Counted from the first letter of the stretch, positions 25,801 through 40,800 are shown. The stretch is DNA of 64,000 nt from Atrina japonica (GCA_030159075.1 BROG01000004.1:2544501-2608500), one strand, 5' to 3'. Notes: generated by a model not told the origin, from the sequence alone. Program-made: numbers and translations.

Positions 25801-28800
25801 CAGTTTGCACTATATGTGTTACATAATGTTTGTATGATTTTAAATTTTAAGTAGGTTGGTCTGTCAAGACAGTTTCCGCTATATGTGTTACACACTATGT
25901 TTGTATGATTTTAAATTTTAAGTAGGTTGGTCTGTCATGACAGTTTCTGCTCTATGTGTTACATAATGTTTGTATGATTTTAAATTTTAAGTAGGTTGGT
26001 CTGTCAAGACAGTTTGCACTATATGTGTTACATAATGTTTTTTAAGTTTGTAGTTTGATGTTTACATAAAATTTTTTGAAGTAGGTTGGTCTCTCAAGAC
26101 AGTTTGCACTATATGTGTTACATAATGTTTGTATGATTTTAAATTTGAAGTAGGTAGGTTGGTCTGTCAAGACAGTTTGCACTATATGTGTTACATAATG
26201 TTTGTATGATTATGAATTTTAAATTTGAAGTAGGTTGTCAAGACAGTTTCTGTCAAGACAGTTTGCACTATATGTGTTACATAATGTTTTATGATTTTAA
26301 TGATTTTGTCAACAGTTTTAAGTAGGTTGGTCTGTCTGTCAAGACAGTTTCCGCTATATGTGTTACACACTATGTTTGTATGATTTTAAATTTGAAGTAG
26401 GTTGGTCTCTCAAGACAGTTTGCACTATATGTGTTACATAATGTTTGTATGATTTTAAATTTTAAGTAGGTTGGTCTGTCATGACAGTTTCTGCTCTATG
26501 TGTTACATAATGTTTGTATGATTTTAAATTTTAAGTAGGTTGGTCTGTCAAGACAGTTTCCGCTCTATGTGTTACATAATGTTTGTATGATTTTAAATTT
26601 TAAGTAGGCTGGTCTGTCAAGACAGTTTGCACTATATGTGTTACATAATATTTTTGTATGATTTTAAGTCCGTGTTTATTGTTTGCCAATAATGAAAAAA
26701 AAAATTGTCATTAATGCACCATGCCATATCACATACTCACCTGTCCAATCCAAGGATCAAATTCAGGTCGCATTGATGAGAAGCAGGTGCTCTAATCACT
26801 GTGCTATCCAACAAAAAAGTTAAAATTTACCAGAGATATGGGACTTTTGATATCTTCACGATTGATTTTTATTTCTTAACTTGTAACCTATTCCCTGGGA
26901 CAAAAAACAAACCAAAGTTTTTGGTTTGAATGATGTGATTAATTTTTTTGTGATATCATGCTTAATGCTATTTATAGAAATATTCATATCTCAGAAAATA
27001 TCAGAATACAAAACATAAACTATATTTTGTCTTCTTTACGTTAACAGCTACACTACATAACAGACATGAGTATCCAGCCCAGTGATCCAATACTTCACAG
27101 CCTAATAGCACAGGCCAAGCTGAAATTTACATCAGTACAGAAAGAACACTTACAAAATTGTGGGTTGTATGACAAATTTTCACCCAGCAAAATAAAGGTA
27201 ACTGCTTTTAGTGTTCGGGCCCACCTGCCATGGAATCTTTGGGAATTTTACATCCTTGCTATTTTTGAACATAAATCTTGAACATAAAACAGACAAATGT
27301 CCATCAGTCAAGTGGATTTAGAATATCTCCAGACCCCTGTTGAGATAGTAATATGTTTCAGGAAAAGTATATGTGATATATATGTATTGTGTTTTTGATT
27401 CCATTCAGTTGCAGCAACATTGACTGTGGTTTATTTTGGAGGGGTCTCCTTAAACATATAGTTAAGCACCTCTAATTACATAATTTCAAATCAGCACATC
27501 TTTGTGGTGATTTATTACTCAAACAAATGTTCACACCATTTATATTAGACTAACCTGTTCTTGTCATTTTTTATCAGAACACCAATCAATGAAAGTTTTG
27601 TAAGCTTCTGAAATTTTTTTTGCATTACCAGCTTCCTGCCAATTTACCAGAATCAGCAAAAGATAGTATTATAAAGTTACAGCAGTACAAAAGTAGACTG
27701 AAAGCCTCTGATATGGTGTATGACAATGTAAGTATTGGTCATTGTAGAAGTAGACTGAAAGCCTCTGATATGGTGTATGACAATGTAAGTATTGGTCATT
27801 GTAGATATATCTTGATATAAAGTTACAGCAGTACAAAAGTAGACTGAAAGCCTCTGATATGGTGTATGACAATGTAAGTATTGGTCATTGTAGAAGTAGA
27901 CTGAAAGCCTCTGATATGGTGTATGACAATGTAAGTATTGGTCATTGTAGACATTGTAGATATATCTTGATATAAAGTTACAGCAGTACAAAAGTAGACT
28001 GAAAGCCTCTGATATGGTGTATGACAATGTAAGTATTGGTCATTGTAGATATATCTTGATATAAAGTTACAGCAGTATTGCAAAAAGTAGACTGAAAGCC
28101 TCTGATATGGTGTATGACATTGGATGTAGAAGTATTGGTCATTGGTAGAAGTAGACTGAAAGTAGACTGAAAGCCTCTGATATGGTGTATGGCAATGTAT
28201 GTATTGGTCTGAAAGCCTCTGATTGTATGATATATCATTGATAGACTGAAAGTTACAGCAATGCAAAAGTAGACTTGATAAAGCAGCAGTACAAAAGTAG
28301 ACTCCTCTGATATGGTGTAATGTACAATGTAAAGTATTGGTGTCATTGTAGATATATCTTGATATAAACAGCAGTTACAGCATGTAAGCAAAAGTAGACA
28401 GCAGTACAAAAGAAAAAGCCTCTGATATGGTGTATGACTGATATTGGTGTAGATGACATATGTTACAGTATTGGTCATATGGTGTAGATATATCATTGAT
28501 ATAGATATAAAGTTACAGCAGTACAAAAGTAGACTGAAAGCCTCTGATATGGTGTATGGCAATGTAAGTATTGGTCATTGTAGATATATCTTGATATAAA
28601 GTTACAGCAGTGCAAAAGTAGACTGAAAGCCTCTGATATGGTGTATGACAATGTAAGTATTGGTCATTGTAGATATATCTTCATATATAAAGTTACAGCA
28701 GTGCAAAAGTAGACTGAAATCCATCTTTAAAATAACTATTTCTTGCTCTGGTATGTTTGATTGCAATATGTTCTGAGACTGTGTCAGAACAGTAGTCTCG

Positions 28801-31800
28801 CTGTGAATTGAGCACAGCCATATAGTCATGCCAAAACGCTGCGTCATGAATGCAACATTTATATTGTTATCAAATATGTTATTGTCATATGTCAAATGTT
28901 GTTATGTATGCATGAGTATAATAACTATGGTTTGGCTTGGATGTTTTTTTTTTCGTTTTCATTAAAAACATGGTTTTGGGGGGCCTTCAATTTGAATGCA
29001 CACAGGCCTCAGAGACAAGAAATCAATTTTATTTGGCCTAATGGCATACTGTTGTATTGTCATTGTTTAAAATAAGATTCATTATGATTTTCTTATCACA
29101 TTTATTTAATCTTTAAAGTGAACAACTACAAAAATCCAGTGAAGTTTTTAAAATTTTTAAGACATTCACAAAGAATTTCACAACAAACATTATATCTATC
29201 CTTGTTTGAAGTCATAGACCTAACTATGTCTTCAGATCATATATAACAGTTTCATGACATAAATTGTGATTTAAATATACATGTATTTCAGACTGCCTCC
29301 AAATACTATGGCAATCGACCGAAATACCAAAAGGCGAAAGTTGTCCATCAGATTTTATGGCATTTAATATATGGTATGGGGAGAAAAAATCCCGGAGACG
29401 ACGAACCTTCCAAAGATAAGAAACCAGACTCGGCAACAGAAGCATCAACAGATAAGACACCTGCCAATTGTGCTGATAATCAAGCTAGTTTACAAAGGAA
29501 CGCTGGGGATAGTGGCAGTCAGGAAGAAGTGGAAAATTGGAAAGACTTGGTAAGAGAATCATATTGAGAATTGTTTGGTTAATGAAGATTAGATTTGTAG
29601 ATAACTTTTATAACTCAACAAACCTTTATGTCTGTGTTAGAAATATTGAGTATTGTTTGTCTGGTTTTGATTGGAGCATTCTTTTCAGATATGTCTTGGT
29701 CAGTAGCACTTACCTTGTCCGTCATAGGTTTTAGATGCCACAGCTTAACAATTCTGCTGCCACCACTTTGCAATGCAAACACCTTTCCTTGATGTTTCAG
29801 TGCAAATCATTTTCCAAGTGACTAGAAAATGATGAAATAAACCAGAAACGAAATGGCCAGAGAGCTATTGTTATACCTCTAGCGTCATTGGCATCGTCCG
29901 TGGTGTCCATGGACAAAAACTTTGACCTAGGCTTTAATTTTTTAAGTATAAATAGCTGAACTTTAATATTTCACATTTGTATTACTTATGATCTTTCCTT
30001 TTAGTTGGTACTATGACTTTTTACCTTGTGACCTAGATAATACCATTGGACCTACTTTCAATATCTGAGATATAATACTGCCTTTGGCTAGCAATGTTGT
30101 CTTCTGATAACTCTTGTTTTTATATTTTATAGAATGATGAGCAGCTTGCGAAAGCCATTGATGATTTAAAGGACTTGCCTGTTTATACAGACGAATATAA
30201 CTGGAAGCGATACCTCTCGCCTCTGCCAGCTCACTATGGTAAGTAAATACAGTGAAACATCACCTAAAGACCACCTCGCATTTCAGACTACAAGATTTTA
30301 GTCTGTTAATACATCTTTAAAAAGTACAGATCTTCACTTCAGACACCATTTCACTTATCAGACTACTTTGAGTCGGTCAGTTAGGTGGTCTTAAAGGTTT
30401 CATTGTACATGTTTTAAACACTTACAGTTGTGAAAACGTATTTTGAGGGATTAATAGTATTGTCAGGATAATGGATATCTTTTGTAATATTGTTTAGCCC
30501 TTCGCTATTCCATCTTGTCAATCCAACACGGTAAGGGCACCTTTTAGTCTTTGTAACTCCGCCTACAGTATTAGGGTTATAAATTTTTTCTTTCATACAA
30601 TGTTTACATATAAAATGGAGATGGGACATTTGTTTTTTTTTTATGATGGCAGTTACACATGTGGTTATAAATAACTGACCTTGACCTCAATGGCTTAAGG
30701 GTGATCCTGGTAGTCTGGATCATTCCATCGTTGCTCAGTGCAAGGTAAACACCAGTCATCAGCAGCTGACAAAGTTAAAGCTGAACTAGGAAGATAAAAA
30801 GCTTTTGAACTTTGAATAAAAAAAAATGTGTGTGGAAATTTTTTGCGTTCTGAGTACAGATATACAATGACGAGCATTATAACTAATCTGCCTTTTATAT
30901 CTGCTGTGGGACTTGTTTTCCAGTGAAACAATTACAAATATGTCTGCTGTGTGAGGAGATGAAGTGGGAATGTTTCAAAACATTTTTTTCAATACACATT
31001 TTTTTTTTTATTCAGAGTTCAAAAGCTTTTTATCTTCCTAGTTCAGCTTTAATGACCACACTTGTGCTAGATTAACAAAGTTGTGATTTAGCCTAAAATG
31101 TTATTATAAGTAAAGTCCATAATTTTCCCAAATTTCTTTAATAAATGGTGACTTGACATTAACTAGAAATTCATATGGAAAACTTGTTTCATATATTTGT
31201 GTATTTAATCTTTTCATAAAGCAATTTAAAAATTTATCAAATTCTAGACATTTGTGCGTAATAGAGGCATAATGATGATATATACCATGTGATTTAGTGT
31301 GATGGGTTTTTACTTTTACAATGGTAAGTAGGCCTATATTACACTCCAATGCTGTGAAAAACAGATATATACTACTATAAAACATTATGTATTTTTGAAA
31401 CTTGTTCTAATAAACATCCCCTCTAGGGCATATTTATTTAGTGCTCTGAGCACTTACAATGGTGAATACGGTATACACCTTGGTGGGATGGACAGTCACA
31501 TGACAAATCATGCCCCTCTGCCCATTATTTCTAGAGTTATACCCCTTTATTGATTTTCCTTGTCTGGGCCATAAATCTGTCATTCCCTAATATAGGCTTG
31601 CCATATATGGAATATAGATATACCTTGAATGGATGGAGTGTTGCATACATAACTGTAAACATGTATATTTCGGCATGTTAAGTACGCAATTTCCTTATGC
31701 AAACCATGTGGTTTTTTTTACATGATGTCATAACTTACTATAATCATTCCTGTATTAAACAATAATTCTTAGCACGACTGAGGGACTGGTACACAGGGAA

Positions 31801-34800
31801 AGGGGGGTAATTTACATGAAAAACCCTTCGTTGTGTACTTTGTGTAATTTACCCTTCATGTAAATGCCCACGTTTACATACTAATCGGATTTCCTTATAC
31901 AGCAATCATACCTTTATATAGAACAACCATATCTGGTCAATGTATACTCCTTTATAGAACAGAGTAATATGTACAAAAAACCTTTGCCCTCTGCCTCTTA
32001 TTTTTAATGTTATGCACCTTAGTTTGAATTTCTTGTTTGAGCCATTAAGCTGCCATTCCTTAAAACATGTCTAACCATATGTATACACTTTGATGGGACG
32101 GAGTGATGCATACGAAACCTACACTTTCTGTCCCCTATTTTCAGAGTTGTCCCTTTGTTGTTTTGAAATGTATTACTGTCTGTAATGTATTATCTAAGTC
32201 AGTTTCTGCAAAATTCTTTTTCAGGATTTGGGGAAGGTTGGTGTTTGATTAGTGATGTCTTGTTAAAGTTACCTTTGGGTATTTTCTGTAATGTGGTACC
32301 TATCAATTACAGGGTGAGTTTATTCAATATATTTATATCTTTCTTACTAATGAAAGGTGTAATTTTATAAGATCATATGGCCCAAGGGCCAGGTGAGCTA
32401 TTGCTATAGTAAAATGTCTTATGTCCATTTATATTTTCCGTTCGTTCGCTGTACAGATTTCAACCAAATTTAGCAGTGAGCTTGGTCCCGGGAAGGGGCT
32501 ACAAGTTTGTAAAAAGAAGGGCTAAGATTAAAAGGAGCTTCAAAAAGGGGCAAAAAATCAAAATTAAAATTAAACAGTTTGCCAGGAACTATCTCCTTGT
32601 GAAACTGCATAATGTTTGCAAATGAAAGCGGGCTAGGATCCATAGGTCTTGCAACTATTTTGTTGGACACAGATGATAATTGTCAGTTTTGTCAGTAGGA
32701 CTGACAGATTTCGACATCTCGGGGTTCTATTGGGTTCAAACCCACACTGACTAGAGGTGAAAAACTGTGATTTAATGTTAACTCATCAACCCCAGAAAAA
32801 CAATGGACCAGTCCAAATGTGCCTGAGTTAAGTGCCATACACATTCATGTTTCACTGTAGAGATATGGAACAAAATTTTATTGGTGTTTTATGCCACACT
32901 AAATAATTTTTCAGTTATATGGTGGCGGCCAGTTTACAATGTACCTGGGAAGAGACTACTGGTCTTCTGCAAGTAAAGTGGCAATCTTTCTCACAAAATC
33001 AGCCCAGGTTCTTGTGGGGCTGGAACCCGCGCTGACAAGAGGAGAGAGACTTCATGGTTTTAAGTGCGATGTTGGTACAAAGTAATTACAGATGTAAACA
33101 TTGATTGCCAGAGTGTTTCTTTGCTTTTTCATTTTCTTTTTCAAATACATTTGTTCATTTATTTTTCAGATTCGAGGATTGAAGGAACTCCTTGATCATC
33201 CTTTGAAGTCACACTACCCAGTCATATCTCTGCCAGTGAAGATCTCGCAGCAGCTGCTGTTTGCTCGAAAATACATTTTCTCCTTCTTTGAAACTTGTTC
33301 TGTCCTATGCACCATGGGATTGCTTACACTTGGACCACAGGTCATGAAAGAAAGAGATAAAGTAAGTTAACACATTTGTTCTTATTATATTTGCTCATTT
33401 ATGTGATTGAAGTAAAGTAAGGGTTGAATGAATTTAGACACTTAAATCTCCTTTACATATTTCACCTCTGTATTGTGTACATGATCTTGTCTGTGTGTGA
33501 TGTGATTTTAAAATACAACATACCCAAATTGATTCAGATTTATACACCTTTGAATCTCTTTTACATCTTTGTTTATTTATTACAGACCTGCGTACCTCTA
33601 TGCTTTTGGCGTAGTTTCTACATTTTTGGTTAAAAAATATGCACTAATGATCATTTTACAAAGAATTAAGACCTGTTACTTACAATCAAATCAGGTCTTA
33701 TCTTTATAACTAGCCAGAGGCTGTGTGTAGAAATTATTGTTGTAATTGTTGTAATATTTCTCTGTAAATGTAGCAGAGGAAAGAATAGATACATTATCAA
33801 GATCTAATTGAAAATACAGTAAAACCTGTTTTAGCAACCACCTGTGTTTTAAAGACCACCTGGTCATATTGCTGTCCCCAATAGTACCATTTGTGTACAA
33901 TTCAATCTCTCTATAAAGACCGCCACCCTATAAAGACCGGATTTGTTGTGTAATAATGATAAAATAAAGTTGACCTTAAGTAATGTATAATTGTTTTATT
34001 TCAAAGAGAGAACATTTGGTGGTGATTGGAACTTATTATTGGGTGTTAAATTTTGTGCTTTAGCCTTTACCTTTACAAAAATGCTGTGTAATAGGGTTAT
34101 ATGTGTTGTTTTGCATTCTTTTTAATTGTCTCATATATATCTCTTTTGCCATGGGGACCATGCGTAAAGGTGGCTACTCCATACTACTGCCTTCAGTGTC
34201 TTTTAGAAGGATCTTTATTTCACAGGGTATTAAATTTTACAGTATTTCATTCAAGCGTGGATAAATATTATATCTCTTTTTTTACAGACATTTATCTACC
34301 TGCATAAAAGAACAAGTCTTTTTGATACTGCAAATGCGGACGGAATTAAAGTTATGTCTTCGACATTGGGAGATGTAGACAAACGAGATTATGTCTTTGA
34401 TTGTCAGGAATCGCTCGACCATTACTGGCATGATTTACAGCATCTTGCTCTTCATAGTAACATGGGAGTGAAAAGTAAGTTCTGTCACACTTCTGGACCC
34501 GAAGTCACCAAATTTACTCAGTACTCAAGCTAGACTAACTTTTCATGATTTTAAGGCAAAAAAAAGGCAAAAATTTATTCTTTTATTGGACATGTTTGTA
34601 TATTTATGGCATACATTTGTAAATAATGGTGAAAGTTATTGTTCATTTGAAGAAAACTTCAAAAATATTAAAAAAATGTTTTGTATTTCACTCCAAATAT
34701 TTATCCATTTTTTTTACAGGAAAATCATAAATGTGATGAAAAAATTTAAATGAGAATGATGTTAAATAATAATACATTTCTTATTCACTCAAATTTTGAA

Positions 34801-37800
34801 GTTTTACAAACGATTATATAGTAAAAATAATGAAATAAAAGATGAGTGTGAATATTGAGTAAATTTGGTGACTTTGACCCAGATGTTATACTCATTAATA
34901 GGTCACAAGAATCACATGGATGAACTATTGTGGTCCCTAGCCAACTGTTGTTGTGAGAATTTGTGGTCCCTAGCCAACTGTTGTTGTGTGAATTTTGTGG
35001 TCCCTAGCCAACTGTTGTTGTGAGAATTTGTGGTCCCTAGCCAACTGTTGTTGTGTGAATTTTGTGGTCCCTAGCCAACTGTTGTTGTGTGAATTTTGTG
35101 GTCCCTAGCCAACTGTTGTTGTGAGAATTTTGTGGTCCCTAGCCAACTTTTGTTGTGAGAATTTTGTGGTCCCTAGCCAGCTGTTGTTGTGTGAATTTTG
35201 TGGTCCCTTGCCAACTGTTGTTGTGTGAACTTTGTGGTCTCTAGCCAACTGTTGTGTGAATTTTGTGGTCCCTAGCCAACTGTTGTGTGAATTTAGTGGA
35301 CTGGACAACTATTGTTGTGTGGTTTTGTAGTCCCTAGCCAACACTAGCCAACTGTTGTTGTGTGAATTTTGTGGTCGATAGCCAAATATTAATGTGTGAT
35401 TTTGTGGTCCTAGCCAACCGTTATTCTGTGAATTTTGTGGTCCCCAGCTAACTGTTTTTGTGTGAATTTTGTGGTCTCTAGCCAACTATTTTTGTGTGTA
35501 TTTTGTGGTCCCTAGCCAACTATTGTTGTGTGAATTTTATGGTCCCTAGCCAACAGTTGTGTGAATTTTGAGTTTCATTTTTTGGTTGATTTATTCATAA
35601 TCTCATTGACATAAAAAATATCTCTCTGTTTTCAAGGGAGTGAACTCTACTGAATGGCTGGGTGACTCTTGTAGCATCCATTTCTATGCTCTTAAACTTT
35701 GACTCAAAATATTGTTTCTTATTTGGGCCCACTTGCATAGATCTTGAGTATTTCTCAAATTTGATAACTTAACTTAGCTCCAATTAGTCCTGAAATCTGA
35801 TTGGCTAGGCAGGTGATGTTGGGAATATTCTGAGACAATAATATTTCTTACGTATATTTCATCTGTTGGTTATGAAAATGCAGGCTATGACCGAAAAGAC
35901 GATGACAATGATGGTCCTGGATCATTAGGGGAAGCGTTGCGCATCAAAGCTGTAGATGAAATTGTGGATGATGGAAGTATACCTGGAAACAAGAAGGGTG
36001 TCGGAGGAATGGACTCTTCTTTATACATGTAAGAAATCTATGCTATTAAAATCAGATTTCAAACTTATTCATTTAAATTTACATTGACTTGGCCTGTGTC
36101 ATTTCAGATGAATACCATGTACACCATGTATCATTGCCAACAGGAATCACCTCCAAACTTCTATTAAAACTTTGAAAATTCTCATTTGCCACTAACTTTA
36201 ATACGGAAAGCAATTTTTTCTTTTAATCTCACTTCATATAATAAAATAGATAGCGATTTGTTATGTACAATGGAATCTCATGTCGAAATCGGATGAGTCG
36301 AAATTCCAGATATGTGAATGTTGAACAACTGGTTATGGGAAAAAAGTATGTGAATTAAAATTTTGGTTATCTCAAATTCTGGATATTTTGAAATAATAGG
36401 GGTGGTCTGGTAAATTTTTAGATAACCAGTAAACCTGTATCACTGTACAGTAAAAGTTGGGTATAAAGACCACCTGGTCACAAAGATTGTTTTTTGCTGT
36501 CCCCAATAGTAGCATTTGTGTACAAATCAACCTCTGTATAAAGACCACCTCCCTATAAAGACTGGTTTTCTTATGTCCCTAAGGAGGCCACTGTAGTCAC
36601 ATTGATGATTGTGCTTCAGCTATTTAGTTTGAAAACTTCAGGTTCAATTAAAAGTCACCCTTTCATCTGAGGGTACCTTTTGTGTACAAATCATCATTTA
36701 TATAAAGACCACCTCCCTATAAAGACCGGTTTTCTTGAGTCTGGAAGGAGGTCGTTATGTACAAATTTCACTGTATCTTTTTTTAAGAGTTGTGTTACAT
36801 ATCCTCAATGTTTAATTCTTTTGATCACATTATTTTGTTCCTTACAGTCATGTGACCAGAAGCTGGAGCACTGGTAAAACGGAACCGACGTACATTGACA
36901 GATATATAAAGCCAAAAGGTGATACTTATCATGCTTCTTTAACAAACTTCCCGTTTATATCATTTTACAGAGAAAAATTTACTTATTAAAAATTTTTCTT
37001 AACTTCCTCTCATTCCGAAATTTGATTGGTTGTGAAACTTAAGTGAAGTAAATTCACAAACTTTGGTAATTTGTTTAATTTTCTTAAAAATTGTCATGTC
37101 TTAAAGATATGTAGACATACAAACTTGACCTATGTTAACTTTCTCCAGAAGTAATGCAAATTTCATTAAAATCTCATATTAATTGTGCGAGTGACCCTTG
37201 TTCATCAATTACATTCTCATATTATAACCATGTGAAAACTAAATGTGAAAAATGAATAAACATCTCAACAAAAATTAAATGTTTGGGATTGAAATCAGGG
37301 TCAGAGTATTTAGAACTATTGGGATCGATAAGAAAACTGCATGAAGACTGTATCCCTGTTATAAGTTGGCCGTGCTTGAAGGCCTAAATATCAAGCTGAA
37401 GGATATTTCACTTGATTTTTTAAAAAAAATATAATATTTAATATTGTAGATGCAGCTGCAAAGAGATGTAGAGAAGTGGCAGCATTGAACTTGGAGAGTA
37501 AAAAGGAGAAAGTAGCTAACATTCGACTGTCCAGTATTCTACCAAAGGAGAGACTAACACTCCTGTACAATGGTATTTCTTTAAATATAGATTTTTATTA
37601 CCACTCTCTCGGAGTTACCTCTCTTTGGTCATTCTTGTGACGCAAAGAACGAAAATACCACAATGCTTGATAAATGTAGGACAGATATACCGTGAGACAC
37701 TGCATCACAGTAGACTACACCTTGGATAGCAGAAATGACAAAGATACTGGAATGTTGAATTCCTTTAGACTTTGATATTTGATCTAAAGAAGCGCATTGT

Positions 37801-40800
37801 AAACTGTGGTAATATGTATTTGCCACCATGCTCATTTGTTTACAAGTTGTCCCAGAGGCACATTTTACGTGCCCTTAATTAGAAGAGTTCCACTAATGGA
37901 AATAGAAAGTATTACAGTCCTTTTCATATCATGGGTCCCATTGTATCAATTTGTTTTTAATTTTGGAAATCAGCATGCCAGACATTTGTATTGGAAGCTT
38001 AGTGTTTGCAGGAAATTTTTCATAAACAATTTTGGCTGTTTAGAAAATATCTTGACCACCTTCCCTAAATTATCCTTCATATTTTAGAAAATATTTTTTT
38101 ATGTACAGAAACTTCTTTGACAGTTGTCATCTGATTCCCAAGTATACAATGAACACTTGCATGACCAATGAAAACCTTAGCTTTGCTATGAGAGTAAATA
38201 ACTATTTTACAGTCACAAGTATTACCACCAGTGGCAAAATAAAATCAGAATATTGTAGAATCAGAAAATTTTGTGGGGTTAAAATTTCGGTTTTTTAAAT
38301 AAAACAAATTATTTGACATTAAATTTAGTTGAAATTAAAAAGTCTGTAAAGGAATCTATTACTATTACTAGGTATAATTCATATAAAATTTCATCATGGT
38401 TTAAATTTCGTTGATAAATGAAAACAGCCAAATAAGCGAAATTAAAACCACAGCAAAATTTTCAGATTCTACAGTACATGTATAAGTGATTAATTATTAT
38501 CATGAGTGATATTTGAACAGATAAAAAGCCAGAGGTTGTGAAAGTGACAATGACAAACGATACCAAAGGAAACAAAGGTGGTAAAGGGGTCAAAAGGAAA
38601 GCCAAAGGTATCTCAATTAACTTTGTTAGCTTGTTGGGGGGACTTAATCCTTTGCCCTGACTAAAAAGATATATTGTCATAGAAAATGTTAACCAATATT
38701 GCATATATTCCCTAGAATGAATGAAATACGCAGACGATTGATATTTCTACCATCCATGTAAGAATACAAATGTTTACTCACCCATTATTCACATTTGATT
38801 TCTTTTCACAAGTACAACATTATAACAAGTTTTTTTCAATCCGTGAGTTTTTAAAAACATTTTATTTGAATGAAACTTCGAATATTTTAACTGATCATGT
38901 TGACCTACAATATGGTCGCCAAAAGGGAATAACTCTTGCAAAATACTGCGCATGGAAAATTATCAATTGGGAATTATATGTCCACAAGATCAAGCTATTT
39001 CTGAAATATTTCTTTTTATCTTTTCCTATTGATGAAGGCATTTAAATATTCTCTTTTATGTTTCATTTCATTTCAGACACAGAATACAAACCTAAGAAAA
39101 GAAAAATTCAGGGAAATAAAAAAGACCCGTCAAGAAAACCTAAACCCAAAATAAGTATGAATGAATATTTCATTTTCCAGAGGAGTGGGGGCACTAATAT
39201 AGTTCACAAGTGACTTTCACATTATGGGGACCCCAAAATGAAACCTTATTCTCACTTTTGACACGCCCAATCCTTCACTCATAATTCCTCATTCAGTAGA
39301 AACAGACATTGCCATTCATAAATTTGTACATGTATATTATACCCTCGATTAAAGACATTTTATTTGCACTTGTGACTTGCTTTATGAATTCCACACCAAA
39401 GACAAGTCATGATGTTATACATATGGTAAAAGGGGGTGTGTTTATTGGTAAGGGAGTGTTTACTTGGGCTTGTTTTTTTTACTGCTGTCTTATAATAAAT
39501 TTTTGAATGTTATAAATTCTCCTCGTGGGTACTCTATTTTTCAACATTCAGACTTACAGGGAAGGTATAACAACCTCCTTAGGAACACAAGAAAACCAGT
39601 CTTTATAGAAAGATGGTATTTATATAGAGATTGATTTGTACACAAATGATACTATTGGGGACAGCAAAAATGGTCTTTGTGACCAGGTGGTCTTTTTTAC
39701 AGGTGGTTGCTAAAGCAGGTTTTACTGTAGTTACTTTATTCTTCAGTGCAGGTTTCACTGCAGATTACATATAACATTTGAGCCGGCCTGGCTCAGTCAG
39801 TAGCGCGCTCGACTCTGGATCGTGAGGTCGTGAGTTCGAGTCCCGCCGTTGACAGGTTGGTTTCCTGTCTTTCGGATACAGTAAAATAGGTCCCGTGTAA
39901 GGTGTTGGCATTTAAAGAACCCTACTTATATAAAACACTTTGAAGCCCTTCACCGGCATTTGGTGACATTAAATATTTTGTTAAACAACAATAAACAAAC
40001 AAACAAACATATAACATTTAAAATATAAACAAAGTTTTTGACATTACTTTTTGTAGCAAAAATCAAAACTATTTTAGATAAATAATTTGACTATAAAGCA
40101 GTGAAATAAGTAACCTGACTTATTTTTACAGTCATATGACACATTTAAAATAAGAAGGGTCTTTGATATTATCTTCACTCCAACAACAAAAGTATTTAGA
40201 ATTAGTAGGGCCTCCGTGACCGAGTGGTTAGAGCACCTAGATTTAAACCTTGACGTCTCTCACTTGTCAGTGCGGGGATTTTCATCCCGCTGTAACTTAA
40301 GCCGGCTTTTGTCAAAAAGTTTGTCAGTTTACATATGGAAAGCTGGTTGTCTCTTCCCCGGTACATTTTAACCGCTCCACCATTAAAAACTGGCCACCAC
40401 CATTGAACGGAAAAAATGTTGAGTGTGGCATAGAAGACCAACAAACAAAACCAAAGTAAAGATTTGAATATAAACACTGAAATCTGTAACATGCGTTCTG
40501 TTTAGTATAATGATTAACTCTGATACCTTTACAATTTTTTGTGTTGATACACCATAATTAGTAATATGTATAACTTAGTACATCAGTACTCTGAAAACTC
40601 ACTATGAAGGCCACTTGACTGACTTAGAGTGGTTGGATAAGCCAGGTGGTCTGTTAAATGAAGATCTGTTCTTATTAAATATCTAACAAGAAATTACCAA
40701 GAGACTGAAATTATATGGTCTGAAATATGAAGTGTTCTCCTAGGTGAGGTGGTCTCCTTAGTGAGGTGCTACCTAGGTGATGTGGTCGCCTAGGTGAGGT

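Noticed and set aside
25566..25895. 109-codon minus-strand frame (CNTYSANCLDRPTY repeats)
   Set aside because: Translation of the 68-base array in intron 13.
27669..28562. Minus-strand frames of 116-194 codons (HTPYQRLSVYF repeats)
   Set aside because: Antisense reading of the exon 15-derived array.
34925..35570. CRISPR-like array
   Set aside because: Direct tandem repeats without unique spacers in an animal intron. The same holds for the arrays at 10195, 25640, 43170 and 57900.
39781..39850. A genuine tRNA gene
   Set aside because: A and B boxes are present but the acceptor stem does not close, and the sequence continues into a SINE body and AAAC tail. The same applies to the heads at 19607, 26715, 40206 and 60940.
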